Assembly (NCBI GenBank): GCA_037447655.1
Contig: JBBHKE010001964.1
Coordinates: 1 to 64,000 of the forward strand
Length of the DNA: 64,000 bases
Source: Zygnema cylindricum
Lineage: Eukaryota; Streptophyta; Zygnematophyceae; Zygnematales; Zygnemataceae
Direction of reading: 5' to 3'
Part shown: positions 21,235 to 31,703 of the stretch, one piece after another
Layout: each line of letters starts with the position of its first letter
Numbering within the stretch: position 1 is the first letter of the stretch
Notes under the pieces: model-generated
The model's database searches: none
Told to the model about the DNA's origin: nothing
Seen by the model: the letters and a program-made list of their open reading frames with translations, nothing else
Translations under genes and position numbers: made by a program

Positions 21235-22116
21235 CATTCTAGGAATAAAAATAGATAGGGATAGAGAGAAAAGAGTAATCAGATCGGCTCAGAAAGAGGC
21301 AATGGGAAATATGTTAGAAAACTTCCAGAAAGATAAGGCAAATAGTTGTACCACTCCCATGGACTCGAAGAAAGTATGCGATGGGAGTGTAGAAAGAGGG
21401 CTGGTCATCCTTGATGATGAAATGAGCCTTGAAGAGAGACAGTTTATGAAATCAATTTTTTACAGAGAAGTCATACGAAGTTTGATTTATTTCATGAATT
21501 GTACCAAGCCGGACATAGCTGTAGCAGTTTCGGTACTTAGAAGGAGCCTTAATAATCATAGAAAGAAAGATTCGGAAGCAACCAAAGAGGGTTCTGAGAT
21601 ATCTAATATGAACTAAGGGGTCTTTGGTTGCATCTGTGAGAGGAACACACGGACATCACAACTTCGAGTGATGCCAGCTATGAGGATGCTCCAATGATGA
21701 GATGCATATCTGAATATATATTGTATGTTGGGAATAGTGCTTGCTGTTGGAGCTGTAAGCAACAAAAGGTGGTTGCTCAGTCTACTATGGAGGTTGAGCA
21801 CATGGCCTCTTGTTTTGCCATCAAAGAGTTAATATGGGAGAAGTCCCTCTTGCAAGAACTTGGGTTTATCAAGGTTGGGACTCAAAAAGTGTTTTGTGAT
21901 AATCAAGCTGCCATTGCAATTGCAGCTAATTCAAAACATTATTTCAAAGCCAAACATATAGATATAAGACTGAGCTTTGTGAGAGAAAAGGTTTAAAACA
22001 AAATTGAAATTTTGGAGTATAAACTTGATGGGGAAATGGTGGCGGATATGATAACAAAGCCGGTTCCTTCTCCTAAACTAGAAATTTGTAGAGAACACTG
22101 TGGATATAAAGAAAAG
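21235..22116 (+). pseudogene. Copia D RNase H
   Basis: Continues the interrupted frame (ILGIKIDRDREKRVIRSAQ, KEAMGNMLENFQKDKANSC, IYFMNCTKPDIAVAVSVLRR). After a frameshift near 21600 it reads SEYILYVGNSACCWSCKQQK, STMEVEHMASCFAIKELIW, VFCDNQAAIAIAANSKHYF, KHIDIRLSFVREKV. It ends MVADMITKPVPSPKLEICRE before the polypurine tract. Confidence 0.87.
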
Positions 22117-22124
22117 AGTGACTA

Positions 22125-22138
22125 GAAAATAAAAAGAG
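22125..22138 (+). promoter_or_regulatory. Polypurine tract of D
   Basis: GAAAATAAAAAGAG directly before the LTR start TGTTGAAATC. Confidence 0.7.
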
Positions 22139-23121
22139 TGTTGAAATCTGAGTTTTTGTTGTATTTTCTAGGTCAGGATATAAAAATTAAAAGGACTTAA
22201 ATAATAGTTAGGCTCCGCTTTCTCTCTCTCTCTATTTGCCATACTTGTTGCAGTCACTGAAGACTGGTTAGAGAGAGATGGAGCCATGGCTGCCTAAGCA
22301 GCTAAAAGAAAGAAGGTAGACCAGGCCTTTACAAAAAGGCTGACGAACCAAGGATTTGATCCCAGTCCCTATAGTGCGTCAAAGTAGCCGGTAGCGTTGT
22401 CTTATAGTCTAAGACTAACGATAGGATATATAGGGTGTGATAACTATATAAACTTATACAACTAAATTAAGTTGATCAATGGAATTATAACACAATAACA
22501 TAGAAACAGTAAGAGTATTTATATAGATTCGCGGACGACTAATTTGGACGTCTTATGTTAAATGACAACTAACATCGAATGTCTCATATTCAAGCCGCCA
22601 TTGTGGAATAGTCGCTTTGGCCACTTGCGGCCGTTATGTCACCCAATGCCACCTGGCGCCACATCATTCGTTCACAAAATTTGCGGGAAACCTAGAGGCA
22701 AGTCTAAAACTAACGCACGTCTTGTCATGGCCATGTCTTACATTGGCCGTACAAATAATATATCAATAGCAGTACCTTCTTGTACTGTACACTCACTTGA
22801 TTGGATCCGTACACTAGTAGTAAGGGGTTTAGGGAGGGGTTTAGGACTTAATGTTTGGTAGATAGCCGCCTCTCTCCCAGAGGGCTTGTATAAAAACTGA
22901 CATCTTTGCCACTTAAGAATTAACCGCTTGGTTGGGCGTTTTTGACAATTCTTTTTGCATTGGGCTCAGAGGAGTCCAACCTTCACAAGGGTGAAGGTAG
23001 TGAGAATCTTTGTCAGCCAGAGTGGTAGTTGTTAGGGAAGAAAGAGAGGCACTTTAAAATTAACGTAGAGGCTTAAAGTAAGTTGCTTATTCTGTGCACC
23101 AATGGAGGTCACAGAATTGCA
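22139..23121 (+). repeat. 3' LTR of D (983 bp)
   Basis: TGTTGAAATC to GAATTGCA. It keeps the Copia-1 layout: tRNA-like T-arm (about 22345-22360, antisense), U3 GTAC cluster (about 22750-22815), a TATA box, the leader hairpins, and the terminal 20 bases ATGGAGGTCACAGAATTGCA, which begin gag. The interior of another element (M) abuts its end at 23122. Confidence 0.88.
22889..22896 (+). promoter_or_regulatory. LTR TATA box
   Basis: TATAAAAA about 230 bases before the LTR end, just after the CCTCTCTCCCAGAGGG motif that precedes the equivalent site in sister LTRs. Likely the core promoter of this LTR (inference). Confidence 0.55.
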
Positions 23122-24192
23122 ATCTCCTCATCCCCATAATTGACATCACTCAAAGTGGTGATGTCAGTATTATCCAACCCTAAATGCAACCACAAATCGC
23201 TTGTTCCTACTAAGTACCGCATTACCCTCTTAGCTGCTTCCTAGTGTCTTTTCTTAGGTTCATTTAAACTCCTACCCAATATTCCTAAAGCTGCCGCTAT
23301 ATCACGAGGGGTACATTTCATAAAATATATCAAACTACCGACAACGTGTTTGTACGGAATATTTGCATGAACTCTCTTTCTTCCGATCCTTACTCATTAT
23401 CGAAGACCATAAGCTCCCTTTTTGTACACCCCTCATTTCCTTTCTTTAAGTCAATTAGAGTGGTACAACTATTTGTCTTATCCATTTGGAACTTTTCAAG
23501 CATGTTTGCGATTGCCTCCTTTTGAGTTAGTCTAATTACTCTCTTCCCTCTATCCCTCTCCATCCAAATTTCCAAAATATACATTGCTTCCCCCAAATCT
23601 TTCATTTCGAACCTACTCTTAAGATCCTTCTTTAAAACATTAATTTTCTCTATTGATTTACTCAAGACAAACAAGTCATAAACATAGATGGTAATGAAAA
23701 TTATACCTTCCTCGTCCTCAAATAAATAAATGGAATGATCCGAGCTGATTTAGATGTATCCCAAACTTGTCAAAATTTATCCAATTTATTGTTCCATTGG
23801 GGAGGCGCTTCCTTCAGTCCATTAAGAGACTTTATCAAAATGCACACCTTGCTTTATTCTCCTTTCTCCACAAATCCTTCCGATTGTCGCATGAAGATCT
23901 TTTCATCTAATTCTCCGTGTAAGAAAGTTGTTTTGATATCCATTTGATGCGCTTCCATGTTTTCCGCTACGGCCTAACTAAGTGGAATCCGGACGGAGTG
24001 AAATCTAACAACCGAAGTAAAAGTCTCTTCATAGTCGATCCTTTCCTTTTGTGTGAACCCTTTTGCCACTAACCTTACTTTGTATAGTTCAATAGTGTTA
24101 ACCAGGTTTAGTTTTAGCTTAAAAACCCACTTACATCCGATCAATTTTCTGTCACGTGGACAGTCCACCAGTTCCGATGTATTTGCTTCCAT
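23122..24192 (-). pseudogene. Copia M RT and RNase H remnant
   Basis: 24192 down to 23974 reads [40 protein letters not shown] and [10 protein letters not shown]. 23674-23390 reads KINVLKKDLKSRFEMKDLGE, RLTQKEAIANMLEKFQMDK. Further left, codons for YFMKCTPRDIAAALGIL and the SDVNYGDEE block are visible. Several stops break the frame. Confidence 0.83.
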
Positions 24193-24718
24193 GATAGAAT
24201 TTTCTGCTAGCTGTTGCTACCGCAATGACCCACTCTTATATTTGAAGAGATACCCAAATCAAAGAGGAAGATCTAACATGCATAATGGGTATGGCAATAC
24301 ACTTTTCTACATTTTTGAGAATTAAGTGCTTGGCCACCTTGTCTTTATAGTTCCAATTTTCATATTTTGACCGTTCAGTCTGACTCCCTCTCACCATTGC
24401 TGGTGGTGTTGCTACCAAAATCGTCGTTGACAATCGAGTTCTTCGAGAAGCAACGCCTCCCTTTTCTCCTTCCATGATTATTTTCTTCCCTTCTTCGTCA
24501 TCGTTCGTGATGATGGCTGTGGTGGTGGAAGTGGCAGAAAAACGTGTTCCTCTAAACCAAGGTGGAGGTGGACATTAAATTTTCCCGGACACTATGCCCC
24601 CTAGGTGCTTCTCAAAAATTTCTCCCTCCATCATCATTTCCAAATAAAAAAAGTCTGATCCATTAAATATGGGCATCCTAAAGGGTGGGCCCATAACCTG
24701 AAATTTTGTGGTCTCCAT
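24193..24718 (-). pseudogene. Copia M Gag fragment
   Basis: Starts METTKFQVMGPPFRMPIFNG with its ATG inside the LTR, then a Gag segment including SKYENWNYKDKVAKHLILKN and MHVRSSSLIWVSLQI. Near 24200-24235 it jumps straight to RT codons ([11 protein letters not shown]), so about 2.5 kb of coding sequence is deleted. Confidence 0.75.
24684..24698 (-). promoter_or_regulatory. Primer binding site of M
   Basis: The minus strand GGTTATGGGCCCACC directly follows the LTR end AATTTCA, a full 15-base match to the tRNA anticodon arm. Confidence 0.82.
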
Positions 24719-25520
24719 TATCCCACAAAATGAGCAGCCTATGTCAAGCATATAGGATAATATTTGCCCCTTTCAATTTACCACTGAATAAGTGCCACCC
24801 ATGCACACAAATATTCTGACCACCCTCACCCCTGTGAGTAGAAGACTCCCTTTAGTCAAACGCAAAAAAGAATCACTGAATTTGCTTCTTGAGCAGTAAG
24901 TTATGGCTCGCCGAAGATGGCCTATAAATACAAGAGGTCACCTGGAGAGGGGCGACTCAAACACGCTAAGTCCCTTAACTCCTACTCACAACTACCTACT
25001 ACTCTACCCTAGGCTAATCAAAAGGGTGTATGGTAAAAGAAGGTACAGTGGGTGATTGTACTTCTGGTACGGCCTTTGTACAACATGGCCTTCAAGTTGA
25101 CATTTTTCAACATGGGAGCCATAATTCCTCCTCCCATTCTTTCTGGCGGCCAATGATGTGGCTCCAGGTGGCACATCGCGCCGCTATATTCGAAAGCTGC
25201 CAAAGATTCATTCGGGTTTGGCGGGGGCGACAAGGTCCTTCGAATCATGTATTTTACACGGTTAGATTCGCGTTCGCGAGCGTTGTTTCACTATAGATGC
25301 CTTTTCGTCAATTTTGGTCTATTTCAGTGAAAGTTGCGTTTGCGTAACTCTTTAATTAAATACCAAACTAATTACGTGTATCGTTTTGGCAATACCATAA
25401 TGGTTAACGCGTATGTCTACATAGTACTTCGTAGACCTAGGTTCAAATTTGGTTTAGGGCAACATTTTGATTATCTATCAATCTGTCAGCCTCTTGTCAA
25501 GCTTGTGTGCCTTTCCAACA
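24699..25520 (-). repeat. 5' LTR of M (822 bp)
   Basis: Plus-strand ends TGAAATTTTG and CTTTCCAACA. It resembles the F LTR at 36503-37397, including a TATTTATAG TATA-like box (24922-24931, minus strand) and the inverted GTAC cluster (about 25035-25085). Confidence 0.82.
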
Positions 25521-25534
25521 CACCATTATTTTAC

Positions 25535-26660
25535 CAAGGATTTTCGGGCCTCTTTCTACTCGTACGGTCATCAGAGTACGGATAAGGGGAGCACCAAACC
25601 AGACCGAATTCTTGTATTTCCTCAACTGAGCGGAACGCACTTTATTTTCGTGCCTAACGGAGTTCGGACGACCAAGTTTCTTCGCCTCAAAGATTACAAT
25701 TCCGTTACTTGGGACCAGTTGCCACTAGCCTTCGTACGTGGTACATTGTGGGTTGCCACGTTACTCTTCAAATTGTCATCCAGATTATAATATTAGTTGT
25801 TTGTAAGAATTTAGTTAAGCATCAGATGACTTTGGTCCATTAATGACATTAGGTCAAAGTTTGGCATTTTCATGTCATTTTCAGTACTCTGTCTTATAAT
25901 AGTGGAACGAATTATAACTTCCCGCCGCGGATTTATCCACAGTACGGAGTAGAGATTTTTGCCCATAAGGTACGAATTATTTTTGTCTTATGTCAGTTCA
26001 ATCACACTTGCTTCCCGCTCATTGGTTAATAGCATAACATTGACCTTTTGAACCTGAGACAAACTTTGATGTATAAGGCATTTGGACAGGTTGCTTTCAA
26101 CAATGTCTTCGTGAAAAACCTCAAAAAATTCCAAACAAACCGTCTTTTGGAGAATCTTTGTGCTGCTTAAGTGTGTGACTCTATTGCCATCTTGGTTTTG
26201 AACTGCCTTGTGTGGAGATCGTAGTTCAGTCGCGTAGTTAGCACTATCAATCCTTTGGGCGATCTTGACTTGTTACTATTGAAACGGAGAAGAGTCCTGT
26301 CGGTTCTGAGCTGCAAAAACCGAGAAGTGAAGGAGGATTGTACCTATTTTTGTTGCCACGAGGAGAGATTCCGTCTTCTCTTTGTGTCAACGTTGCTTTC
26401 TGAGGTATGTTGCGCTTGCTTTGCCATTATTGTTAATTTTTTCTTTTATTCTATTTTCTGGGGCAATGTGATACTGTTAAAATCTGAAACTGTTAATTCT
26501 TCTTATTTTTCATTATTTCTGCGTGGGAGTTCATTTTGTCCTCTTTGGTAGTCCTTTTGGCTTTGGCGCCGTTTCCGCCGTTATAAAAATGCTAGAATCT
26601 TTTGTACCAGAATAGTGGGTTTTGAAGGCACATTTGTCCGACTTCCAACGGATCAGCAAC
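25535..26660. repeat. 1.1-kb dispersed repeat, copy 1
   Basis: Matches 53465-54600 in the same orientation at roughly 80 percent by eye, including AACTGAGCG, GACGCACTTTATTT-like, CGTCTAACGGAG-like and GGAGATCGTAGTTCAG segments. No long reading frame is shared. Near 26567 TGGCGCCGTTTCCGCCG resembles the tRNA-Asp primer site of some plant Gypsy elements (TGGCGCCGTTGCCGGGG), so it may be an LTR plus leader. The copy at 54500 does not keep that site well, so this is only a suggestion. Confidence 0.7.
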
Positions 26661-26848
26661 TACTGAAAAGCAACCTCTGTCTACTCTGATTAGAGGAGGT
26701 AGGGGCTTTAACGTTGGAACATCTCTTTGGGGAAGGGAGTTAGGATTTCCATTTTTTTTTTACTTCCCCTTTCGAGTTGTCATCATCCAATGGGGGGAGG
26801 AGAGGCTCAGGGGGAGAAGAGGCTCAGGATAAGGGAACCTCCAGCCTC

Positions 26849-27385
26849 ATGCCCGAGGAGAAAGGTAATCAAGAGGGGTTAGCACCTAGGGGGAGTTCTC
26901 CTCGACCCTAGGAAACAGTCGAAGGGGCCTCCAATTTTGAATCTCCACCCAATGGACCAGCCGAGGGAATCCTTCCTCTGCTTCCTCCCATCCTCACACC
27001 TGAGCAGTTCCCCTCGTTGGCCGAGCTTACCCGGGCCCAAGCCGAGGATAAGAGGAAAGTGTTCCCCACTTCGCAACACAAGAGGTTGGCCCATAGGTAG
27101 CTGGTCCTTGGCCATCTTCCGGAGGTTGGTCTCTATACTAGGTCCAAGATCCCCAGGGCAGAAATTCCAATAGATCATGTAGTGTTGGCGGATCGTCGTC
27201 GCCCTGGTTGTAAGGAACTCTTGGCTTTTCATGATCTCCATAAGTTGAAGGTGAAGAAGGAGTTGGTTCAAAGAGTGGCCCAAATAGATCGAGCCCATAT
27301 GGTTCAACCGCAACGAGGGGTGGTGGAAATTTTGAGCAGTTCCTTGGAGAGTAGTTCCTCAAAGTCGGAACAATACCAACCCTAG
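26849..27385 (+). pseudogene. Unknown coding remnant with two stops
   Basis: A 178-codon frame (MPEEKGNQEG onward) broken by TAG at 26909-26911 and 27098-27100. Proline-rich and acidic at first (FESPPNGPAEGILPLLPPIL), then basic and coiled-coil-like (DLHKLKVKKELVQRVAQIDR), ending SSSLESSSSKSEQYQP. I recognise no family. It follows the 1.1-kb repeat and a possible tRNA-Asp primer site, so it could be the Gag start of a Gypsy-type element; it could also be a captured host exon. 27386-27584 shows nothing recognisable. Confidence 0.4.
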
Positions 27386-27584
27386 AGAGCACTGAAATCC
27401 CGCCCTCCGCAATCTTTATTCCTGGACGCCTCTACCACCAGGCCATCCAGGGGATGCACCACCTCTCGATCTCATCAAAGAGAGGGGACCAGCATGAGGG
27501 AATTGCCAGATCCTTGGAAGGGGAAGAGGTCGACCATCGTGACAGCAAAGGGAGATTCGCTCCTATTCTCAAGGAGGAAATCCC

Positions 27585-28632
27585 AACTCTGAGACCTCCA
27601 TTGGCCCTTAGAGTAAGCAGCTCACACTAAGCCAATGGATAACTATGACCCCTTTGTGTTTAAGCAAAAATGACTGCCACCCTGGAAAACAAAAACTCTG
27701 ACCACCTCCACCTTTGTAAAGGTAAGACTCCCCTAAGTTGATATCAAAAAGAATCTTTGAATTTGCTCCCCTAAGCAATAAGTTACGGAGGGTCAAAGTT
27801 AACCTTTTGTACAGAGCTCTCTGGGAGAGAGGGTCCTATCTACCAAATTTTCCTAAGTCTTATCTCTCTCTAAAATTTTATCTACTGAAGTACCACACTA
27901 ATCAAAATACTATGTCGTACACAAAGGTACTGGTATCGGTGTACTTTCTGTACGACCATTGTACGACATTGCCAACCTGTCAACACTTGTCATATTTAGA
28001 TTCGTTCCTGTAATCCCCGGAGATGGCGTAATCCAATGTGTTCATGCCAAGTGTCAATCGATGTGGCTGTGACCGAAAACCGCCAAAATCCTATTCCGCG
28101 ATCTCGGCATCCTTCGCGGCTGTCTCATCAAAACCGGGTTTTAATCGTAGCCGTCATAAATTATTGCGCGATATTTGTTTCGCTGTTGAAACAAAAAGCG
28201 ATATATCCATTTCGGAACAATACCGTACTCCGTACTTTACAAACCTGTATCAATGAATGACGTCTATAGTTTCAGTCAAATGAATTAGTACACGCTTCAC
28301 AAATTATATATTTGTCAAACCTTATATGTCTCAACACTGATCCTACACTATAGGATAAAGCCATCGTCTATTTCAGACTTGACAGACGGTAGGTACCAGG
28401 ATCAAATCCTGGGTCCGTCATGTATATTTTGGTAAATCTTACAAAATCTACCACATGTCTCTCTATCTTCTAAGCATCATAGGCAGCCATGGCTCTAGCT
28501 TCCTTTCCAACTTTGAATGACTGCGACAAGTGTGGGAGTTAAAGGGAGGAGTTAGAAGCAGACTGCCTCGACTTCTTTTCTGCCTTTCATTTTAGACCTA
28601 AAAAAAACTAAAAATAACCATTAATTTCTACA
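27585..28632 (-). repeat. 3' LTR of E (1048 bp)
   Basis: The right end is TTTCTACA, the left end AACTCTGAGACCTCCAT, where the terminal TGA is replaced by other bases. The T-arm-like 28396-28412 forms a perfect 5-bp stem with a 7-base loop (CCAGG-ATCAAAT-CCTGG). GTAC palindrome at about 27905-27970. Confidence 0.88.
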
Positions 28633-28649
28633 CTCCCCTTATTTTCTAG
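28633..28649 (-). promoter_or_regulatory. Polypurine tract of E
   Basis: The minus strand CTAGAAAATAAGGGGAG lies directly before the LTR start TGTAGAAATT. Confidence 0.75.
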
Positions 28650-28689
28650 TCACTCTTTAATTTAAGACCACACTTCTCCCGGCATAAAA

Positions 28690-29457
28690 TTAGCTTAGGG
28701 GAAGGTATAAGTTTGGTCATCATATATGCTACCATCTCGCTATCTGGTTTCTACTCTAACTGATTATTTTGTTTTTTACCTTTTTTCTAACAAAACTGAG
28801 TCTAATGTCAATGTGTTTGGCTTTAAAATGATATTTAGGATTTGCAGCAATAACGATTGCTGCCTGATTATCACAAAAAAAAATATACACACCACTCTTA
28901 AGGTGACCAAGCTCACCTAAGAAAGACTTGACCCAAATCAATTCATTTACAACATAGCAAGAGGTCATGTACTCAACCTCCATCGTGGACTGAGCAATGA
29001 CCTTTTGCTGCTTTCTGCTCCATCAGCAAGCTCCATCACCCACATACAATACATACCCAGACGTGCATCTCCTTATAGGAGCATCCCTATAGCTGACATC
29101 ACTCCAAGTGGTGTTGTCAGTATTTTTCCCACACAAATGCAACCATAGATCTCTAGTCCCTATGAGATATCTAAGGACTCTCTTAGCTGCCTCCCAATCT
29201 TTCTTAGTGGGAGCATTCAGACTCATACTTAGTACTCCTATACCTTTGGCTATGTGCGGATGAGTACAATTCATGAAATATATTATGCTACCCACTACTT
29301 GTCTATAAAGGATTGTCTGCATAAATCTTTTCTCTTCCAAGCCTACCTCGTCATTCAAAATTATAACTCCCTCTTCCACACTCCCCTCACTTCCCTTCTT
29401 TAGTTTCAAAGGAGTTGTACAACTATTAGCCTTGTCCATTTTGAATCTTTCTAACAT
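28690..29457 (-). pseudogene. Copia E RNase H
   Basis: 29457 leftwards: MLERFKMDKANSCTTPLKLK, YRQVVGSIIYFMNCTHPHIA, AAKRVLRYLIGTRDLWLHLC, TTWSDVSYRDAPIRRCTSGY, a stop near 29023, then MEVEYMTSCYVVNELIWVKS, FFCDNQAAIVIAANPKYHF and HIDIRLSFVRKKV. Catalytic D, E and D are present; the frame is broken by a stop and a later shift. Confidence 0.88.
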
Positions 29458-30713
29458 GTTTCCAATAGCCTCCTTTTAAGTGAATCTTAATAACTTTCTA
29501 TCTCTATCTCTCTATACTTGAATTCCCAAAATAAACCTTGCTTCTCCCATATCCTTTATCTTAAATATTCATTTTAGATCATTTTTCAACTTATTTATTT
29601 TATCCATATATTTATTTAAAACAAGCAAATCATCATCATAAATTGCAATACAAATAATTCCTTCCTCATCTTCAAACAAATATACTGAGTGATCTGAACT
29701 GATCAGAATATATCCCAAACCTGTAAGAAACTCATCGAGCTTCTTATTCTATTGTCGAGCGATTGTTTCAGCCCATACAAAGTTTTGATCAATCGGCATA
29801 CCTTGCTCTTCTCCCCTTGCTCTACAAATCCTTCAGGTTGTCGCATAAAAATCTCCTCTTCCAACTCTCTATATACAAAGGCCGTCTTGATGTCCATCTG
29901 ATGCACTTCTATGTCTCTTGCTGCCGCCAAACTGAGAAGTATCCGAACAGAGGGAAACTTGCCGACCGGAGCAAAAGTCTCCTCGTAGTCAATTCCCTCT
30001 TTCTGGGTAAATCCCTTCGCCACTAACCGAGCCTTGTAGCGCTCAATGTTGTTATCCGGGTTGAGTTTCAATTTGAATACCCAGTTACACGTGATTCGCT
30101 TCCTATCAGGGGGACAGTCCACCAATTCCCACGTTTTAGCTACCATAATCGAAGCCATCTCCTCATTAATGGCTGTCTTCCACCGGTTCCTCTCACAACA
30201 TTTCATCGCCTCAACATAAGTTTGGGGTTCATGGGGATGAGATAGTTTGGTTACCTTGTTGTTAACTTGTTTCTCTTGCAATCTTTTGTTGCTTCTCTTT
30301 CCAACCTCAAACTCTGATGTCGGAATGGATGGCTCTTTTGGATTCTTTTGAATAGTTTTGACTTCTCCCTTATCTTTCGATTTTGGGTCTAGTTCCACCA
30401 TGTCTTCCGCTTCGGTTGGAGTTGGCACTAAGGATTCCACGGCTGAATCCTCCTTAGTTTGATTGGTACCTGCAAGATCATCATCTTCTCGAAAACTTGG
30501 ATAGTTAGGAAGCTCAAAGTCATCAGAATTTTGTGACTCAAATCTGATTTTGACTTTTTTTGTATGCTTAAAGGGATTTATGGATTTCCCTTCATCCATG
30601 ACCACTAGATGCTTTACTAGGACTATATCTTCTCTCTTGAGATCATAGACTTTATATCCTTTTACATCTTCATCATATCCTGGCAGATATCTTGGTTTTC
30701 CCTTCGGATCCAA
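29458..30713 (-). pseudogene. Copia E integrase C-terminus, linker and RT
   Basis: The open stretch 29703-30713 (336 codons) carries the integrase C-terminal block (RYLPGYDEDVKGYKVYDLKR), an acidic linker, then [73 protein letters not shown]. It shifts near 29750. The catalytic box follows at about 29620-29680 as Y-D-D-D (family YVDD). The stretch to 29458 has several stops. Confidence 0.88.
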
Positions 30714-31703
30714 CTTCCAATTTGACCGATCTATGTCTAGGCTGAATACTTCACTAGCGAAAACATTTAAGTGTGAAACATCTGGTTTTCGGCCGGTCCA
30801 TCTCTCATAAGAAGTTTGGCCTTTTACTGCTGAGGTAAGAACTCTATTCTTGAGATAATTTGCAAAGTTTATAGATTCGGCCCAAAATCTCCTTCCTTTT
30901 TTCTTATCTGAGAGCTTACTCTTGGCACTATCAGTTAGAGTTCTATTTTACCTCTCGGCTACACCATTCTGCTCAAGATTTTCAGGAAGTGTCTTTTGGT
31001 GTTGCACTCCATCTTCTCTCAAAATATTCTCAAACTGATTGGAGGTATATTGTTCCCCATTATCACTCGTTACTTTCTTAATAGGGGTTTCATGGAGTTT
31101 CTCACTCCATGCCTTATATTTCTTAAAGCCTTGTGGGGCCTTTGATTTATTTTTCAAAAAATATACTCCAGAGTATCGAGACCAATCGTTTCTGATTGTC
31201 GTCATAAACCTTTTACCACCGGGTGAGGGCACTTTGGCCGGTCCCCAAATATCAGTGTGTACTAAGTCTAACACTTTTTCCCCTTTATAATTGGCTTTTT
31301 TTGGGAAGGGTAATCTGTGTGCTTTACCTTGCGCAAAACCACAACAGTCACTTAGGTTTTCACTTTCTTCGAACTGAATTCCTTCCATTATTCCTATCTT
31401 TTTCATTTCTTTCAACTTATCTAAATGTAAATGTCCAAGCCTCTTATGCCACAACATAATATCATGAACACGAGCATAATAAAGTTTCTTCTTTTTATTG
31501 CTGAAAATCAGCCTAAACATCCCTTGGCTACCTTTTTCAGCAATGAAATAAACTTCCTCCTCAAAGCTAGCAGTGAAGGTTCCCTTCCTAGTGCTAGTCT
31601 CTAAACCCTTACCATCTAACACACACGTTGAGATGAGGTTTTTGTTCAACTCTGGAATAAATAACATATCAAAGAATGTCACTATGGATGTCTTTCCCTC
31701 CAC
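30714..31703 (-). pseudogene. Copia E integrase
   Basis: An open stretch (30948-31703) covers protease C-terminal residues, pre-integrase MLWHKRLGHLHLDKLKEMKK, and the core with Asp in DLVHTDIWGPA, the block TIRNDWSRYSGVYF, Asp in KVTSDNGEQYTSNQFE and Glu in EQNGVAER. One stop follows that Arg at about 30945; then NRTLTDSAKSKLSDKK and FWAESINFANYLKNR continue in the same frame. The second Cys of the zinc finger is Ala (DCCGFAQGK). Confidence 0.9.

Larger units (their letters stand above)
19035..23121 (+). mobile_element. Copia-1-like element D, 5' truncated
   Basis: Plus-strand copia remnant: the end of the linker and RT (19035-19817), a foreign solo LTR (19818-21234), RNase H (21235-22116), polypurine tract and 3' LTR (22139-23121). 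It lacks everything upstream of the linker. Many stops indicate an old copy. Confidence 0.87.
23122..25520 (-). mobile_element. Copia-1b element M, internally deleted
   Basis: Minus-strand copia: 5' LTR (24699-25520), primer site, a short Gag, then a direct jump to RT and RNase H. Protease, integrase and linker are missing. It is truncated on its left at the RNase H motif (TLSDVNYGDEE), where D's LTR ends. Confidence 0.83.

Noticed and set aside
22562-22861. A 99-codon plus-strand frame in D's LTR
   Set aside because: Not kept in sister LTRs; chance frame over U3.
25467-25790. A 107-codon frame across the end of M's LTR as a host gene
   Set aside because: It spans an element boundary, and its 3' half lies in the 1.1-kb repeat, whose other copy does not keep the frame.
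28390-28420. Functional tRNA gene
   Set aside because: Only T-arm and partial D-arm features are kept, the acceptor stem and anticodon arm do not fold convincingly, and the module varies between LTRs.
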